Source of the DNA: Pieris napi
Taxonomy: Eukaryota; Arthropoda; Insecta; Lepidoptera; Pieridae
Length of the DNA stretch: 64,000 nucleotides
Direction: 5' to 3'
Assembly: GCF_905475465.1 (NCBI RefSeq)
Contig: NC_062236.1
Location: 3,854,001-3,918,000 of the forward strand
Shown here: positions 11,148 to 23,335 of the stretch, one piece after another
How positions within the stretch are numbered: position 1 is the stretch's first letter
How the letters are laid out: each line of letters begins with the position of its first letter
Made by a program: the position numbers and the translations under genes
Notes under the pieces: model-generated
The model's database searches: none
Seen by the model: the letters and a program-made list of their open reading frames with translations, nothing else
What the model was told of the DNA's origin: nothing

Positions 11148-11222
11148 CTAAAAGAGTGGTGAAGAATTTCTTGCTAATTCTTTTTGTCCGTTCCACGCGC
11201 TTAAGAACTGGCAGTAAATATT
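11148..11222 (+). repeat. LINE-C 3' UTR fragment
   Basis: AAAGAGTGGTGAAGAATTTC, GTCCGTTCCACGC and AAGAACTGGCAGTAAAT match the better copies at 34840 and 44375. This copy is the most diverged of the three. Confidence 0.6.
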
Positions 11223-11738
11223 ATTTTAGACTCATTTCCAGAGAAATTAATGAATCAGATAAATCCGAGGCCTACTCCGCAAAAGCAATTGGATATACTT
11301 ACAAAAAATCACGAATAATTAGGCTAATGCTTAAGTTACTTTAAAATGTATGATTTTCTATTACAAGCTTTCTTAACAGAGGCACAGTAATAGGTGAAGT
11401 TATAAAATGAGCGTGCAAAAGCTGCGGTCCTAACTTTACAAAAACAGATGTTTGTTTAACTCAGGTTGTGAGATTTATTGAACTACCTCACGACTCATTA
11501 GCTAAGTGATACGAGTATTGTGCTCAACTTTTAGAAAATCGAACTAACTTTTAAGTTCTTTTGATTAAATGAGTTTGCCCTGTGGTTATTTTTCGTTTCA
11601 TTTATAAAGTAATCATGCTATAGATTCTAATTGTATGAAAGTGTGCACCTGAAATATCTACAGAACTCCAACATCACCGATGGTCGCGAAACGCGCACAG
11701 CAGACCGTCCAAAATGGCTCTGCCAGCTGACATGCTAA

Positions 11739-12092
11739 GCCGCGTCCAGACCGGCTGAGCGAGCCAATAATTCGGACTTTACGGAAGCTTCAAAATGTTA
11801 TGGGATTCCAAAGATCCAGATCATTTAAATAAAAGCAAATAAAACCGTATTGGTTTCGGTTTTGGTACAATTCTTAAATCCAGAGTTTTCGTTTCTCTTT
11901 TCTTTCTTTTATGATATATCCAGACAACATAAGCGCCGTAGCAGCTAATAATACGTGGTTTTCCATCGTTATACGGAGAGAAAGTGAATGCTCAAACCGG
12001 CTCACCTAAACTTGCGAGCCTGGCTAGGTACATTCACAAATTAGCTCGGGTGCCACGGCTCGCAAGCCGCGCTCAGCCGGTCTGGACGCGGC
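11739..12092. mobile_element. 354-bp MITE with 23-bp perfect terminal inverted repeats
   Basis: The first 23 bases (11739-11761, starting GCCGCGTCCAGACCGGC) are the exact reverse complement of the last 23 (12070-12092). The direct repeat TAA flanks both ends (11736-11738 and 12093-12095). A 3-base TWA target duplication is typical of the PIF/Harbinger superfamily, so this is probably a non-autonomous member. It has no coding capacity. The ends are GC-rich and the interior AT-rich. Confidence 0.85.
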
Positions 12093-12295
12093 TAATGACT
12101 AATCGTCTTTTAGATTTTAAATATTGGTAAGTCATTAGAAATAAAAGTAGCTATTTAAATACTGTAAATTAATAATTTTATTTGAATATATAATTCTACC
12201 CAGATATGAAACTTAATGCTTGATTAATGGAAGGAAGAATGGGGCATTGAAGGCCCTTACTTTTAGCTTTTAAATGGATATAATATGATAAATAT

Positions 12296-12429
12296 TAGGG
12301 TTGCCTGGAAGAAATCGCTTGTTAGCGATAAGGCCGCCCGTTGCCTTATAACTTTTGTAACATGTTTTTTTGTATTTTTGTTATGTGTATGTTTGTGAAT
12401 AAGGTATTAAGCATAAATAAATAAATAAA
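12296..12429 (+). repeat. LINE-D 3' tail copy with (AAAT)n end
   Basis: GGGTTGCCTGGAAGAAATCG, GATAAGGCCGCCCGTTGCC, then AT-rich sequence ending in TAAATAAATAAATAAA. The simple-repeat end is typical of target-primed LINE insertion. This is the best of four copies (others at 8085, 10835 and 30447). Confidence 0.75.
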
Positions 12430-13092
12430 ATTATTTTGATAGTTAATGACTCAGAGTACGGTTATTTACATTTATGATTTTTAATGTACAAAACATGCCT
12501 ACATAGGTTGTCATACAAATAAATGTTATAACTATAATTTATATTAATAAATAACAGAGGAAAAACAAAGGAAAATTTTATGCTATAGTTAATAAAGTTA
12601 AGTTAAAAATACAAGTTTTCAATACGTAGTTAGTACAGAAAATAAGGTAGAAAAAGTAATTTATACGTGTTTAAAAACATTGGTGCTTAGCAATACTTTT
12701 ACGTTTCCACATTTTGGGTTTTCGTACATTTAAATGCAAATAAGTATTTCCAGCCACTTAACTGGTTAACCATGATTCCTTGTCATGTGTTTGAACTCAA
12801 AGAATTCCAATTACGGTAAGTTTCAGACATAGTCTCACTAAGGTAATCTAGTTTGGTTTTTGAGACGATGTCTCAACCCTGAATCTCAGGATCTGACATC
12901 AAAACTGAAAACTTTTGTTTATGATTTACGCGAATACGAGATTTATTTAAATTGGCGATTGTAACAGATCTTATTCAGTTTCCTTTAAAGGATACAATGA
13001 AACAGATGCAGAAATGCTAGGCCTAGGAAGGGTCACAGCGCTACTGGATATACATATATACATTCGCATATACCACGAAATTACGAGCAATG
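12430..13092. other. no gene or repeat recognised
   Basis: AT-rich spacer. No open frame over 60 codons. Confidence 0.45.
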
Positions 13093-13335
13093 AGCAGTGT
13101 TGGCTTAGTGGTTTCAGCGTGCGATTTCAGTCCCCGAGGTGTGCACCAATGGACTTTCTGTCTATAAATGTACTCATTACGCTCCCATCGTGAGAAAACC
13201 GGCCTGAAATCCATAAAGCCGACGTCAACTGTCAAGTACAGAAGGCTTATCCTTACTAACTTGACTATTAAGCAATCAGATCACAAAACTGATAAATCTG
13301 AAGGCCAGCCCGAAAAGGTTGTAGCGCCACTGGAT
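13093..13335 (+). repeat. SINE-A copy with internal deletions
   Basis: AGTGTTGGCTTAGTGGTTTC at the head, CACCAATGGACTTTC, then eroded body, ending AAAAGGTTGTAGCGCCACTGG. The B-box segment is deleted between 13139 and 13141 (GAGGTGTGCACC), so this copy should be unable to start pol III transcription. Confidence 0.85.
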
Positions 13336-13659
13336 AAAGAATACCCGTACGACATTATGTCATACTCAACAGTATGCATATTATCTAGTAAGGGTCTTCG
13401 AATATCTTTATGCGGTTTCTATTCAAAATCAATGCCAGTCATTATATTCAACGGTTTTCCGATGTCTGATTTCCAATTCCACGCATAAGCTAAACGACTT
13501 CGCAATCCTATGTGCATTATTATTGTCGTTTCATCTCTCTTTGTTTAACGATTCAATGAAATTGTACAAACAAACTTGGTTTGGCAAAAGGAAGACAAGA
13601 ATTTTCCTCTAAATAGAAATGAAGAGATGGAAGAACTAAAGTCACTGTAAGTAAAAAGG

Positions 13660-13902
13660 ACGTCTAAGCTTGGCAATGGGCACATTGCCCGAAAAACGGA
13701 TGGGCGATAGGGCAAATGTCGGGGCCGAGGACCAGACGGCGAAGCGTGGGATGGCCCCCCACAAGGTGGACAGATGACCTGGTGAGGGAAGGTATTGTTA
13801 GCAGAGCGTGGGGAACCGGTCGTACTGGAAATTTCGGGAAGAGGCCTATGTTCAGCTGTGAACGTCGACAGGCTGAAACAACCGATACCTTACTATTTCA
13901 TT
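13660..13902 (+). pseudogene. LINE reverse transcriptase C-terminal remnant (RTE-like)
   Basis: Frame fragments read NGHIARKTDGRWG and then GPRTRRRSVGWPPTRWTDDL, the conserved 'W.GHIAR..D.RW' and 'RR..GRPPTRWTDD' signatures near the end of RTE/jockey-type LINE polyproteins. A later frame gives EEAYVQL, the usual final motif, so at least one frameshift lies between. It is truncated at the 5' side and dead. Confidence 0.75.
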
Positions 13903-13962
13903 GGTAATTAACTGTAAATAGTAGTTGTGAAAATAAATAGTCAGACTAGTATGTATTTTTAT

Positions 13963-14140
13963 GAGAACAGTGGTGGCCTAGTGGCTTAATTTTGCGACTC
14001 GCAACCCTGATCGTATGTTCGAATTAAGGATGTACACCAATGAATTTTTGATTCTTTGTGCGCATCTCACATGGTGAGGAAACTAATATGATTCTGACCC
14101 AAACATCGACAAAGTGTATCGAGCATACAGGGCTGATCAA
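13963..14140 (+). repeat. SINE-A copy, 3'-truncated
   Basis: GTGGTGGCCTAGTGGCTTAA head, a degraded B box (GTTCGAATTAAGG), CACCAATGAATTTT, and ending in GGGCTGATCA. It is more diverged than most copies. Confidence 0.7.
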
Positions 14141-14667
14141 AAAATAAAATAATTAGAATTATTATTATGTATTTTTATATTCGTCAGACGATATACTTGA
14201 ATAATGTTAGAGACATATCAGCTTCGGTATCGATATTAGCCTGTTACGAATTTAATTCCAGACGAAAACCACAGTCTACTATTCGTTTTTATGGGGAGCC
14301 GTTGGCCACTGGTTATTGTTATTACCGCCGATTCGAAATGGCCCCTGTGCTCCGATGCACTTATTATGAGATGTAATTTTCCTAGTTTTCACGCTATTTT
14401 GTGGAATGCCTTTTATTATGTGATTTTTTAGCAATGCTTTTATACTAACACTTTTATTTTTTCACCTGCGGATTTTGATATTTTACTTAGAAATGTATAT
14501 TTTTTATGTAAGTTTATTAAATAAATTATACACAGTATGTAGTACAGTATGTCACAGATTCCTTTTAGATTAATGCTGGGTAAAGGCACTGATATGCTTC
14601 AGTACCTCTAGTCAAGAGCGATATGAAAAATAGAATATAAAAATAGGCTAGAAATCATTTTTAACAA

Positions 14668-14781
14668 CAAAGGCCGGCAACGCACTTGCGAGCCCTCTGG
14701 CATTAAGTGTCTATGGTCGGCGGTTTGACTTAACATCAGATGAGCCTCCTGCCCGTTTGCCTCCTGTGATATAAAAAAAAT
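14668..14781 (+). repeat. LINE-B 3' UTR with poly(A) end
   Basis: AAGGCCGGCAACGCACTTGC, GCGAGCCCTCTGGCATT, CATCAGATGAGCCTCCTGCC and ATATAAAAAAAATTA. In sense orientation, this is the last ~110 bases of the family, ending in its A-rich tail. Confidence 0.8.
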
Positions 14782-15254
14782 TACCGAGTTAAGTTAGGTG
14801 GTGGTTGTTGAAGGGATGTTCAATGAAACTCTTTTTTTGAAGCTGGGTATCAACTGGCTTTAATCGTTCAAAACTTGACCTAACATACAATAAGGGGTAG
14901 TGGGGTTGCGACGTTAGACTATGAAAAAACTACCTTGTCTGATTTAAGGATTCTTAAATCTAAGTGACACTTAAATATAAGTGTAGTCGGACCTATTGGA
15001 CATTATCGGAAACGAGAATGTTACAATTTATGAGTGTGGGAAAAACTAAAGGGCACATTTATTACTTAGCTGACGTTTTAGAATTTATTGACTACAAGTG
15101 TACGATGATTGCGAACATTTCGTTTGCGCTTCTAATTAATAACTAAAATATATATATATGTAACTTTACTAATAATTGGTTACATAACTACCGTCAAGCG
15201 GGAAATAGTTGCGTATTTAAATAGTGACAGTATTATTCTTAAGTCTTAATATAA

Positions 15255-15692
15255 TAGACTATTAGCTGACCCGGCAAATGTTTGTTTTGCCATGTATTAC
15301 TTCTAGGAAACATTTTTTTAGTGCAATAAAAATCACTATCTACAATAATAAAAAATAGGGGTTGATCGTAGACGGGTGAAATTTAGGGGTTGTATGTATT
15401 TTTGTATCCTTTATCAAAAAAAAAATCTAATAATCTAATTTTCTAAAAATTTTGATTGTTACTTAGCATTAAAATGTATTTCTTTACTGACGAGTCATAA
15501 GTGTAAATTATGTTACCTATTTGATTAAATGATTTTTTTAACTTTACTTTTACTTTAGGGGGTTGTAAAATAGATAGTAGCTGATTCTCATACTTACTGA
15601 ATATGCATAAAAAGTTTCATAAGAATCGGTCGAGCCGTTTCGGAGTAGTTTGGAAAAGAACATTGTGACACGAGAATGTTATATATTAGATA
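15255..15692 (+). repeat. dispersed repeat E
   Basis: The conserved core near 15615-15690 reads AAGAATCGGTCGAGCCGTTT, CGGAGTAGTTTGGAAA and GACACGAGAATGTTATATAT. The same core appears inverted at 17390 and 35945. The body (GACGGGTGAAATTTAGGGGT) is also shared. This is a common arthropod interspersed repeat; I am not sure of its class. Confidence 0.65.
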
Positions 15693-16214
15693 TGGGCTGA
15701 CCGTATGAGTCAATAGTTCTCATCAATTTAAGTTAACAAATTGTTAACAAGTATTGAACTGTATTAATGATGAATAAATTTGATCTTTTATTATTAGTTT
15801 AACAAATAAAACAATTGAAAACCAAAATATAAAACACTATCTCGTTGAAGGTATATTTCTCGCAATGCTAATTAAATTAATCAAAGCTACACTGTTTATA
15901 ATTGAAACAAGAATCGTTTCTAGAAAATAGTACTATAAAGTTATTTCAACACTCAACTAGAGTTCTACGAAACTTTTAGTTTTTATAATTAAAATATAAT
16001 TTTTATTAAAAATTATGTCTGGGGGATGAGTGGGCAATAAAAGGGTATGAAATATTTTTAGTTCACTAAATGGAACAGCTTTTGTTATTTATTAAATATT
16101 TTATTAGGAATAGAAACAATTTGTCTGAAGAGATGTTTCAACAGAGGTATGGCAACGTACTTTTAAGTATAATCGCTAAGTAGTTGTTTATGTGCGTGGC
16201 ATTAAACATTTTCT
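15693..16214. other. no gene recognised
   Basis: AT-rich spacer without notable frames. Confidence 0.4.
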
Positions 16215-16390
16215 TCTTCAGGAGCACTCTTCAACTTCCTCCACTCTCCCATGTCTCACAAGCCTCTGCGCCTGGGTGATGCTAAGACGTGTAAGGGCCT
16301 TTACTTGATCGATCCAGCGAGTAGTGGATTGGCCTCGAGGTTTGGTATTTCCACTCTGCCAGTCACGATGTTCAGGAACTCCAATTCAAA
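16215..16390 (-). pseudogene. LINE reverse transcriptase C-terminal remnant
   Basis: On the minus strand one frame reads RGQSTTRWIDQVKALTRLS followed by QAQRLV, matching the 'RG.P..RW.DQVK' signature of LINE C-termini. It resembles, but is not the same family as, the fragment at 13660. No intact frame remains. Confidence 0.55.
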
Positions 16391-17389
16391 CTATAACTTC
16401 AAACATCAGAAGATCTTAATTGTTTTATTTACGCCATGTAATAAATTCTCTAAACAAATCATTTTATCTTAAAATACCTTGTGAGTAAGTCTTTTTAAAT
16501 TTACAATTCTGTGGTGACTAGCAATGGTTGATTATTAATGTTAGAAAAATATTTAAATCAAATATTTGTGATTTATTAATAAAGGATAGAAATTACGAAC
16601 CATCGTTATTTACATTGCTAATAATGCAGTTACTTCATGTCGCCGCCAGCTCTAGTCCTAAGGTGCCGCGCCGTTCACACGTTACAGTTATTTATTTGAC
16701 GTTAATTACAATTACAACATAATTTATAAAGAGGATTGATACGCAATAAGTATTGTTAAGTTTTGAAGTTACAAAGTAGATTGCAACAGAATTTCCTTAA
16801 ATAGGTTGACTTCTGAACAACTAAAAAGTAAACAATTCGATCCTTTTGTTTTGAATTAGTTATGGTTTAAACACATTTGAAGTCAGCTATAATATTTCTG
16901 TCCCATAGGTCTTATATTTGCAATTATCTAAAATTTATCGACAATTTTTTCCTCAAATTGTTGTATGGGAAAACGGGAAATTTTTAGTTATTTACATATT
17001 AATTGAAAATTTTCTATAATATTAATGTTATACCTATGTAATGGGGTATTACAGGAAAATGTCCATAATGTTTATCTGCTTAAAATTTAATTAAAATACA
17101 TTAATAAAATTTATCTCGCCACCAACCAACTTGAAACGTTTCTTTAACTTACTGTATAAGTTTTATTTGGCTTTAGACATGTGTCATACGCTAGAAGTTG
17201 CAAAAGCTCACTATAAAAGCTGCGAACACTGTCTGAACTTATGCTGTGTGGGACAGTCTGCGGTCTCAATGGCTAAACAACTTTTCGGCTTAAAGTTACC
17301 CTTTATTTATAATAAATATTAAAAGTGTTAGAGCCACATCGTGCTTTGTGGCTGTGCGCTAATATAGTTTTCTTTCTGTGCGCTCAAAT
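16391..17389. other. no gene recognised
   Basis: Short frames only (60-65 codons) without recognisable motifs. A GC-richer patch near 16635-16680 (CGCCGCCAGCTC, GCCGCGCCGTTCACACG) is unexplained. Confidence 0.4.
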
Positions 17390-17640
17390 CTAATATATAA
17401 AATTCTCGTGTCGCGGTGTTTGTAGTTAAACTCCTCCGAAACGGCTTGACCGATTCTCATGAAATTTTGTGTGCACATTGGGTATGTCTGAGAATCGGAC
17501 AACATCAATTTTTCATCCCCCTAAATGTTAATCGTAGTACACCCCTAAATTATTATTTTTTTAATTTTAAGATATTTTTTTTATTTTTATGATACAACAT
17601 TAAAAAATACTTACAACCCTAAATTTTCAACCCTCTACTA
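17390..17640 (-). repeat. dispersed repeat E, inverted copy
   Basis: ATTCTCGTGTCGCGGTG, CTCCGAAACGGCTTGACCG and ATTCTCATGAAATTTTGTG are the reverse complement of the core at 15615-15690. The CACCCCTAAAT and ACAACCCTAAATTTTC body also matches. Edges are approximate. Confidence 0.65.
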
Positions 17641-19118
17641 GCTAGTAAACTATATAAATCTATTGGTGCACTACTTGAGCCGGCGAATAGCTTTATGTAA
17701 TCATTAGAAGTACCGTCACAGATTTTCTTTGCAATAGCCGATTTAAATCCGAGACCGTGATTTGCATCTAACTATTCAATAAAAAGGAAATGAATACAAC
17801 ATAAATTTATTACAAATAAATAACATGTCATAGTTAAACTGAGGTTTTATCTCGTAGTAATATTTAATGCCTGCAAATAGTAAAACATAAATGAACGTAA
17901 TAATTAAAAATTAATACCAACCACCGATTAATAACGTTGCGATGCGTATTTTCACATGCCTTGCATAACGTTGTTTCATATTTTGTAAATACTGAAATTA
18001 ATAAGGTAATTAATTTTTCATTTCTCTACATTTATTTTGTTAAGCCGAAACAGTTATTAAACAATTTTAAATGATTTTCCATGACTCAAAGAAATCTGGA
18101 GCGATGTGGATTTTTATTATATTGTATTATGTTGCTGAATTATAGATCAAGGTCGGTCCAATTGTAATATTCCTATTCTTGTTATATTGATAAAACTAAC
18201 AACTATGTTTTGTATTAATTGAGTACATTGTTTATTTTTGTTATAAATGGGCTCTATCCTTGTACTCGTAGTTCTTGCAGACACTCTGTAGTGCCAGTTG
18301 TGGCTGGTACATATAATTTGCTTTGAATAAAATAATATATATGCCCGACTTGCTATTGTTTGCAATTTCAAAGTCCCTTCTGTCCCTCGAACAATCAATG
18401 ATTAACAGTCTGATTAATTCTGATCAAGAATCTGTAGGCCGGAATATCAGGCTTTGAGACCTAGGAGAAATTTTACAAATACTTCAAAATTTAAAAACCT
18501 TAAGAGTTTTGAGTGACTCATGCATTTGAAAAACACAATATAAAATCGATGATAAGACCACAGATGTATAACGCACTAGTAATACTTTTTTTAGTGCTGA
18601 AGTGGATTATTAAGCTTCAATAAATGTTGTATTATTTCAGTGTGAAATGTAATTTTAGCTAGTAATTCTGTTAGGCACGAGCTGTTCCATTGATTATTCA
18701 TTCGCTTCATCGTCTAGTCTTCGTAATAAAATCAATTAGGTCTTCGTCTTCAAATTGAGAATCAAATAATATGGAGCTTGCAATTTAAACTGTATAAATA
18801 ATAGGAATTAACTTGGGAAGGCAGATAAGACGATAGTCTGAAATTGCTTCTTCGAGACGAGATCTAATAAAATTCATGCATCACTAATTGCAACTTAACT
18901 TCTAATTTACATTGATAGAATTCTAGGGCATTGATGAATATTCAGTGTTTTCTAATTACGCTTTATTGAAATTAATTGATATAATTTCATTTTGTGATTG
19001 AAATTTTTCAATAACATCTTGTCATAGTTAGATAAAAGTATTTTAAAACTTTAATGGCCTTGCTAAGGAGAAAGGTTTTTAAAAGGTATTTTTGATTTAC
19101 ATTGGCTTATGGTAACAC
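17641..19118. other. AT-rich, nothing recognised
   Basis: Best frame is 83 codons (minus, 18147-18398) with no motif that I know. Confidence 0.4.
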
Positions 19119-19395
19119 TTTTTTTTATAGAACAGGGGGCAAACGGGCAGGAGGCTCACCTGAAGTTAAGTGATACCGCCGGCCATTGACACTCTCAGTG
19201 CCAGAGGGCTCGCAAGTGCGTTGCCGGCCTTTTAAGAATTGGTACGCTCTTTTATTGAAGGACCTCGAATTGGTTCCGAAATACTTCAGTGGGCAGCTGG
19301 TTCCACAAAGTGGTGGTGCGCGGCAAAAACTGCCTTGAAAAACGCTCAGTTGTGGAACGGCGGACGTCGAGGTGATATGGGAAACTTGATCTTAT
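19119..19395 (-). repeat. LINE-B 3' end, minus-strand insertion
   Basis: The plus strand begins with a T-run (the complement of the poly(A) tail), then ATAGAACAGGGGGCAAACGG, CAGGAGGCTCACCTGA, GTGCGTTGCCGGCC, AATTGGTACGCTCTT and GTTGTGGAACGGCGG. On the minus strand the upstream part encodes the C-terminus of a LINE reverse transcriptase. Confidence 0.82.
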
Positions 19396-20334
19396 AGAAA
19401 GCTCACACGATTTGTGTTAGATTATTTAAATAGAACCAAAAATAATTTACTAAAGATGCTAAACTTACTTGCAATATGTATTTAAAATTGATTGATTAAT
19501 GAGTTTTTTTAATAAAAACAGTAGCAGAAAGCCTCAAGAAAAATGTCAATCTCGACTCGCCAAAGAAACGATAAAATAGTCAGAAATAAAATTCGGAAAT
19601 TAAAAATGGGAAAGCGAAGTTCGCATTAGTCTCACAATGAACGAAAACTGTTTTACGTTTGTAATATTGTTATGAACCTTCTCACAGACAATTCGAAACT
19701 GTGCCGTCTGCAGTTGATTGTAGTTTAAATTAAAAATATTTTATACAAGAACGTCAAGAATGTTCTTTTGTTGTTTCAATTGTTAGATGTTGCTTATTGT
19801 TTCTATAAATAATTGTATATGAATAGTCCAGGATATATATAGTAGACGGGCAATTTATTGTAGCAAACGTTATGCTCTAGTTAACTGAATGTTGTTTATC
19901 TGTTTCAGCGATGTACGAGGATTTTTCTTTCAAATATAAATAGGATTGCTGGATATGCAATTATGAGATTGCAACACTATCAATAATGAAAACGTTCACG
20001 TTAAAATGCAAATCAACAATATTATTTTTTAGGTTTACTTTATTTCGAAATTTCATTTATTATTTTGTATTTCAATTGCACTTCATTCCACAATCTGACA
20101 AATACTTAGTTTGTCTCTTATTTCTAAGTTTTAAATAAATTACATTCACTACTAACGAAACGGTACTGTATACTAATGAGAGTTCTGTATTCTAAAATAA
20201 TTTCCTGATCCAATTTTCATTCAATAATTTTAATTATCTGTCAAACCACGAATTTGATCAAACCGAACTGACTTACTTACTTGACTTAATGTTCTATAAC
20301 CACTAGATAGGACAGAAGTTGTCCACAGTGATAC
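19396..20334. other. no gene recognised
   Basis: AT-rich spacer. Confidence 0.4.
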
Positions 20335-20592
20335 TTCGCGTTTGGTCTTGAGCCTCATATTTCACATCGCTCCAAGTCTTTCCTGCCCTATTTGCCTCGT
20401 ATGCAACTGTACGGCGCTAGGTTTGCCTGGGATGGCCACGCTACCGCTTTCCTTGCGGGTTCCAATCAAGCGGCAGCTTGGGAATATGATTGGGATACCT
20501 TCGTGTATGGCCTATTCATTTCCAATTGCGTCGGGGTTCTTGGCTCCCAAAGTCAAACCGAATTACTACTACTTATTGTACGCTGTAGGTAT
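20335..20592. repeat. unclassified GC-richer segment, open on the plus strand
   Basis: About 55% GC between 20380 and 20560, against roughly 33% around it. Two plus-strand frames of 84 and 75 codons are open (for example LSCPICLVCNCTALGLPGMA). I recognise no family. It behaves like a fragment of a transposon or a decayed exon, and I do not call it a gene. Confidence 0.3.
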
Positions 20593-22142
20593 GTGAATAC
20601 TCGCCAATGTAATATATAAATATTAAGTATGAAAAACATTCACATTTTAAAACGAAAGAAAATAACGAAACGCACCGTCAAGGATAATCAATGTGCATCG
20701 TCGAGTGTTTTACAATTCAATCGACCATTACCGGTCAGCTGTTAATTTTAAACCGTTTTAATGAATATCAATTGACCATGGAAGAGTGGAGTTTTAAACA
20801 CTTTAAATAACACATGACGTTAAAATATTAACGTACGTGCATGTACTCCATAATTTCAGATGAATGTTTGGTTTTCATAATTTATTTCAATAACAGTAGC
20901 ACTAATGTCCTTGGGATCGCGCGTTACAAACCCCAACATAGAATCAATAGCCACCGCTTTTGGGAGTTACAGAGTACCGGCACCGGCTTCTTGGTTTCAG
21001 ATTTCTATATCTGATCAATGTCTGTTGCTTAATCACTTCAAGTGACAAGATGACTTATAAGAAAAGTGATGTACACGCTATTTTGGCGTCTAAGACGCGT
21101 CGGGTTCGAAAGAATTACGCTAACTAAAATAAAACAATTGGTGTATAGCCGGGTTTTGAGAAGCACCAAGATTAGTACTGCACAGTGAACACTTCTTGCG
21201 AATATTGTTTAGTTGATATAAATAAAGTTAATTCACAAAGAAATACAATAGTCGGTTAAAAAAGAACAAAAGGTCAGACTATTCTAATATTGAACAAACG
21301 TAATTTGTATTCATAAACTTGTTCGATTTTTTAATTCTATTTTGAATTTGTTTCGTTTTTATAAAACATATACTAATTCTAGGGTAAAATTAAAACTCAT
21401 TGCACATATGGTCACTAAATGTGAGCTGGTAATAAAAAAAGAATTGTAAGCAACTTTACCGTTACATTTTTTCTTGTATTTATATATTTTGCATTGCAGC
21501 TCCCGTGAGATTTCTTTATTTAAATAAATAATACATTGCATTTCTAGGTGTAAAACTTCAAGGCTGTTATTACAGCAAATTTCTGGGTATTATTTAAATT
21601 ATACAAACCGTAGCATCATTAAACATTAGTCTAAAGAGGCACTGGTTCATTGTAAATACGTTATTGTATCATTAATTGACTTGAACATAGTACATACAAA
21701 TGGGAAAGGCATGTAGTTTAGTCAATCAATTCAATTTCAACAGCCTTTGACTAACGGGCAGCCGATTGTCTCGCCATCTGAAACACAATACAAGATTACT
21801 AACTACTAACAAGCGAAGCTTGCTATATTACTTGCTATATTCTAGACCATTTCAATATACACAGTGTAGGCAAGTTGAAACCAAATTGTCCGGATATTCA
21901 CTTCCAAACTCCTTACATTGCTATTAATTACAGGATAAATGAGTACTGTTCTATGTATATATCGCGTTAAAGGTTTATTAAAATAAATCTGATTTAAATA
22001 TTGGATAAGATTATTTAAGGAGGCGGATTACGCTGTTAGTTTAATTTAAATATATCTCAGATGTTAGATCATTTTGTATAAATATTAATTTTTAAGAATG
22101 GTATAATACAGCTAAATATGTAATTTGTCTGATTTAAAGAGA
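20593..22142. other. AT-rich, nothing recognised
   Basis: No frame over 60 codons with recognisable content. Confidence 0.4.
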
Positions 22143-22340
22143 TTGTACGAAACGTGCGTCTCTCATCCCTGAGGTCGTAGAGTCGATCCCCGGCTGATCA
22201 CCAATGAGCTTTCTGTCTATGTGCGCATTGGACACTCGCCCGGTTAAGGAAAACATGGCGAGGTAACCGGCATGCCGACAGCTTGTGCCAGGCGTGTGCC
22301 TAACAGAAAAAGCAAATGATCACGAAAAATATACATAATT
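22143..22340 (+). repeat. SINE-A copy, head and tail truncated
   Basis: CGTCTCTCATCCCTGAGGTC, GTCGATCCCCGGCTG, CACCAATGAGCTTTCTGTC and GCAAATGATCACGAAAAA. The A-box segment is lost, and the end stops before GCGCCACTG. Confidence 0.8.
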
Positions 22341-23094
22341 TGAATTAATAACTCTGTGTCGTATGGGTGAGGTTAAATAAACGTTTAACTTTTGTCGGAT
22401 ATTATGTACTTGTGTACTTAGGTTTTAGGATACCTGGTTATTCACAATGATACCATAGCGACAAACAAATATAAAGGAAAATGCTGTTGTCGCTAGTCCC
22501 ACTCATGAAAGGATAATCACTGCAATGAAATAAACAGTGTTCCCTAGAAAGCAGGGAATGGGCGTGGATCGCGCTCGACTAATGAGAAAAATAATGGTGG
22601 CCTTTATCTGGCTCGTATTGAGTGCTCAGTGGAGGGACGGAGTTATCTTCAAACGCAGTTCCGGTAACTCCTGGCGTGATAATGAGTAATTCCTCCTTCG
22701 TTAAGGAAAATAACAATAGCCATTCCTCCAATCAGTTGCAATGTTATTTTCTGAGTTTGTATTTTTTTCTGGTTAACAGAAACATAACGTACAACAGAAT
22801 ATTATATATATCGGATCGATTTCAACTTCAAAACTAGAGTGGCTTAAAGTGAATGAAAATAGAAAAAAAACATTGTTTTTAACGATACGAGGATTTGTGA
22901 AGCTTTAAAAATGTATATAAAAAGTATCAAACGAATAGAAGCACAATAACGAACATGCCAAAAACAAAAGGATTGGATTCTGTATCCGGCATATCTAGCT
23001 GAAGTTTTAACTGAAATATTATATTGAAAACTACACATTTTTTACAATGCAACGGTCAAAAATGGTTAATCTTATGTGCCTGAATCAAAATCGG
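22341..23094. other. no gene recognised
   Basis: Contains a GC-richer patch at 22555-22700 and an 18-base string shared with 26973 (see findings). Frames of 64-71 codons lack motifs. Confidence 0.35.
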
Positions 23095-23335
23095 CCCTGC
23101 GATTCTGTAACTCACTTTTCGAACTCACACAGCGGTTTTCGCATCGGCGGTCGCTCTCAAATCAGTCGTGAAGCTGTCATTTTATGATTTGGCATTCTGA
23201 AAAGGTGGGAACTTGTAGTTTATTGTTTATCAGAATGCCAAATCATAAAATGACAGCTTCACGACTGATTTGAGAGCGACCGCCGATGCGAAAACCGCTG
23301 TGTGAGTTCGAAAAGTGAGTTACAGAATCGCAAGG
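23095..23335. mobile_element. foldback MITE, copy 1 (105-bp arms)
   Basis: The left arm (23095-23199) and right arm (23231-23335) are reverse complements over about 105 bases with a single mismatch, at the outer end (CCCTGCGATT against AATCGCAAGG). A ~31-base loop separates them. No coding capacity. Other copies lie at 43339 and 54749. The target duplication is unclear. Confidence 0.92.

Noticed and set aside
13168..13488. 106-codon plus-strand frame
   Set aside because: It begins inside a SINE-A copy and runs on into AT-rich DNA.
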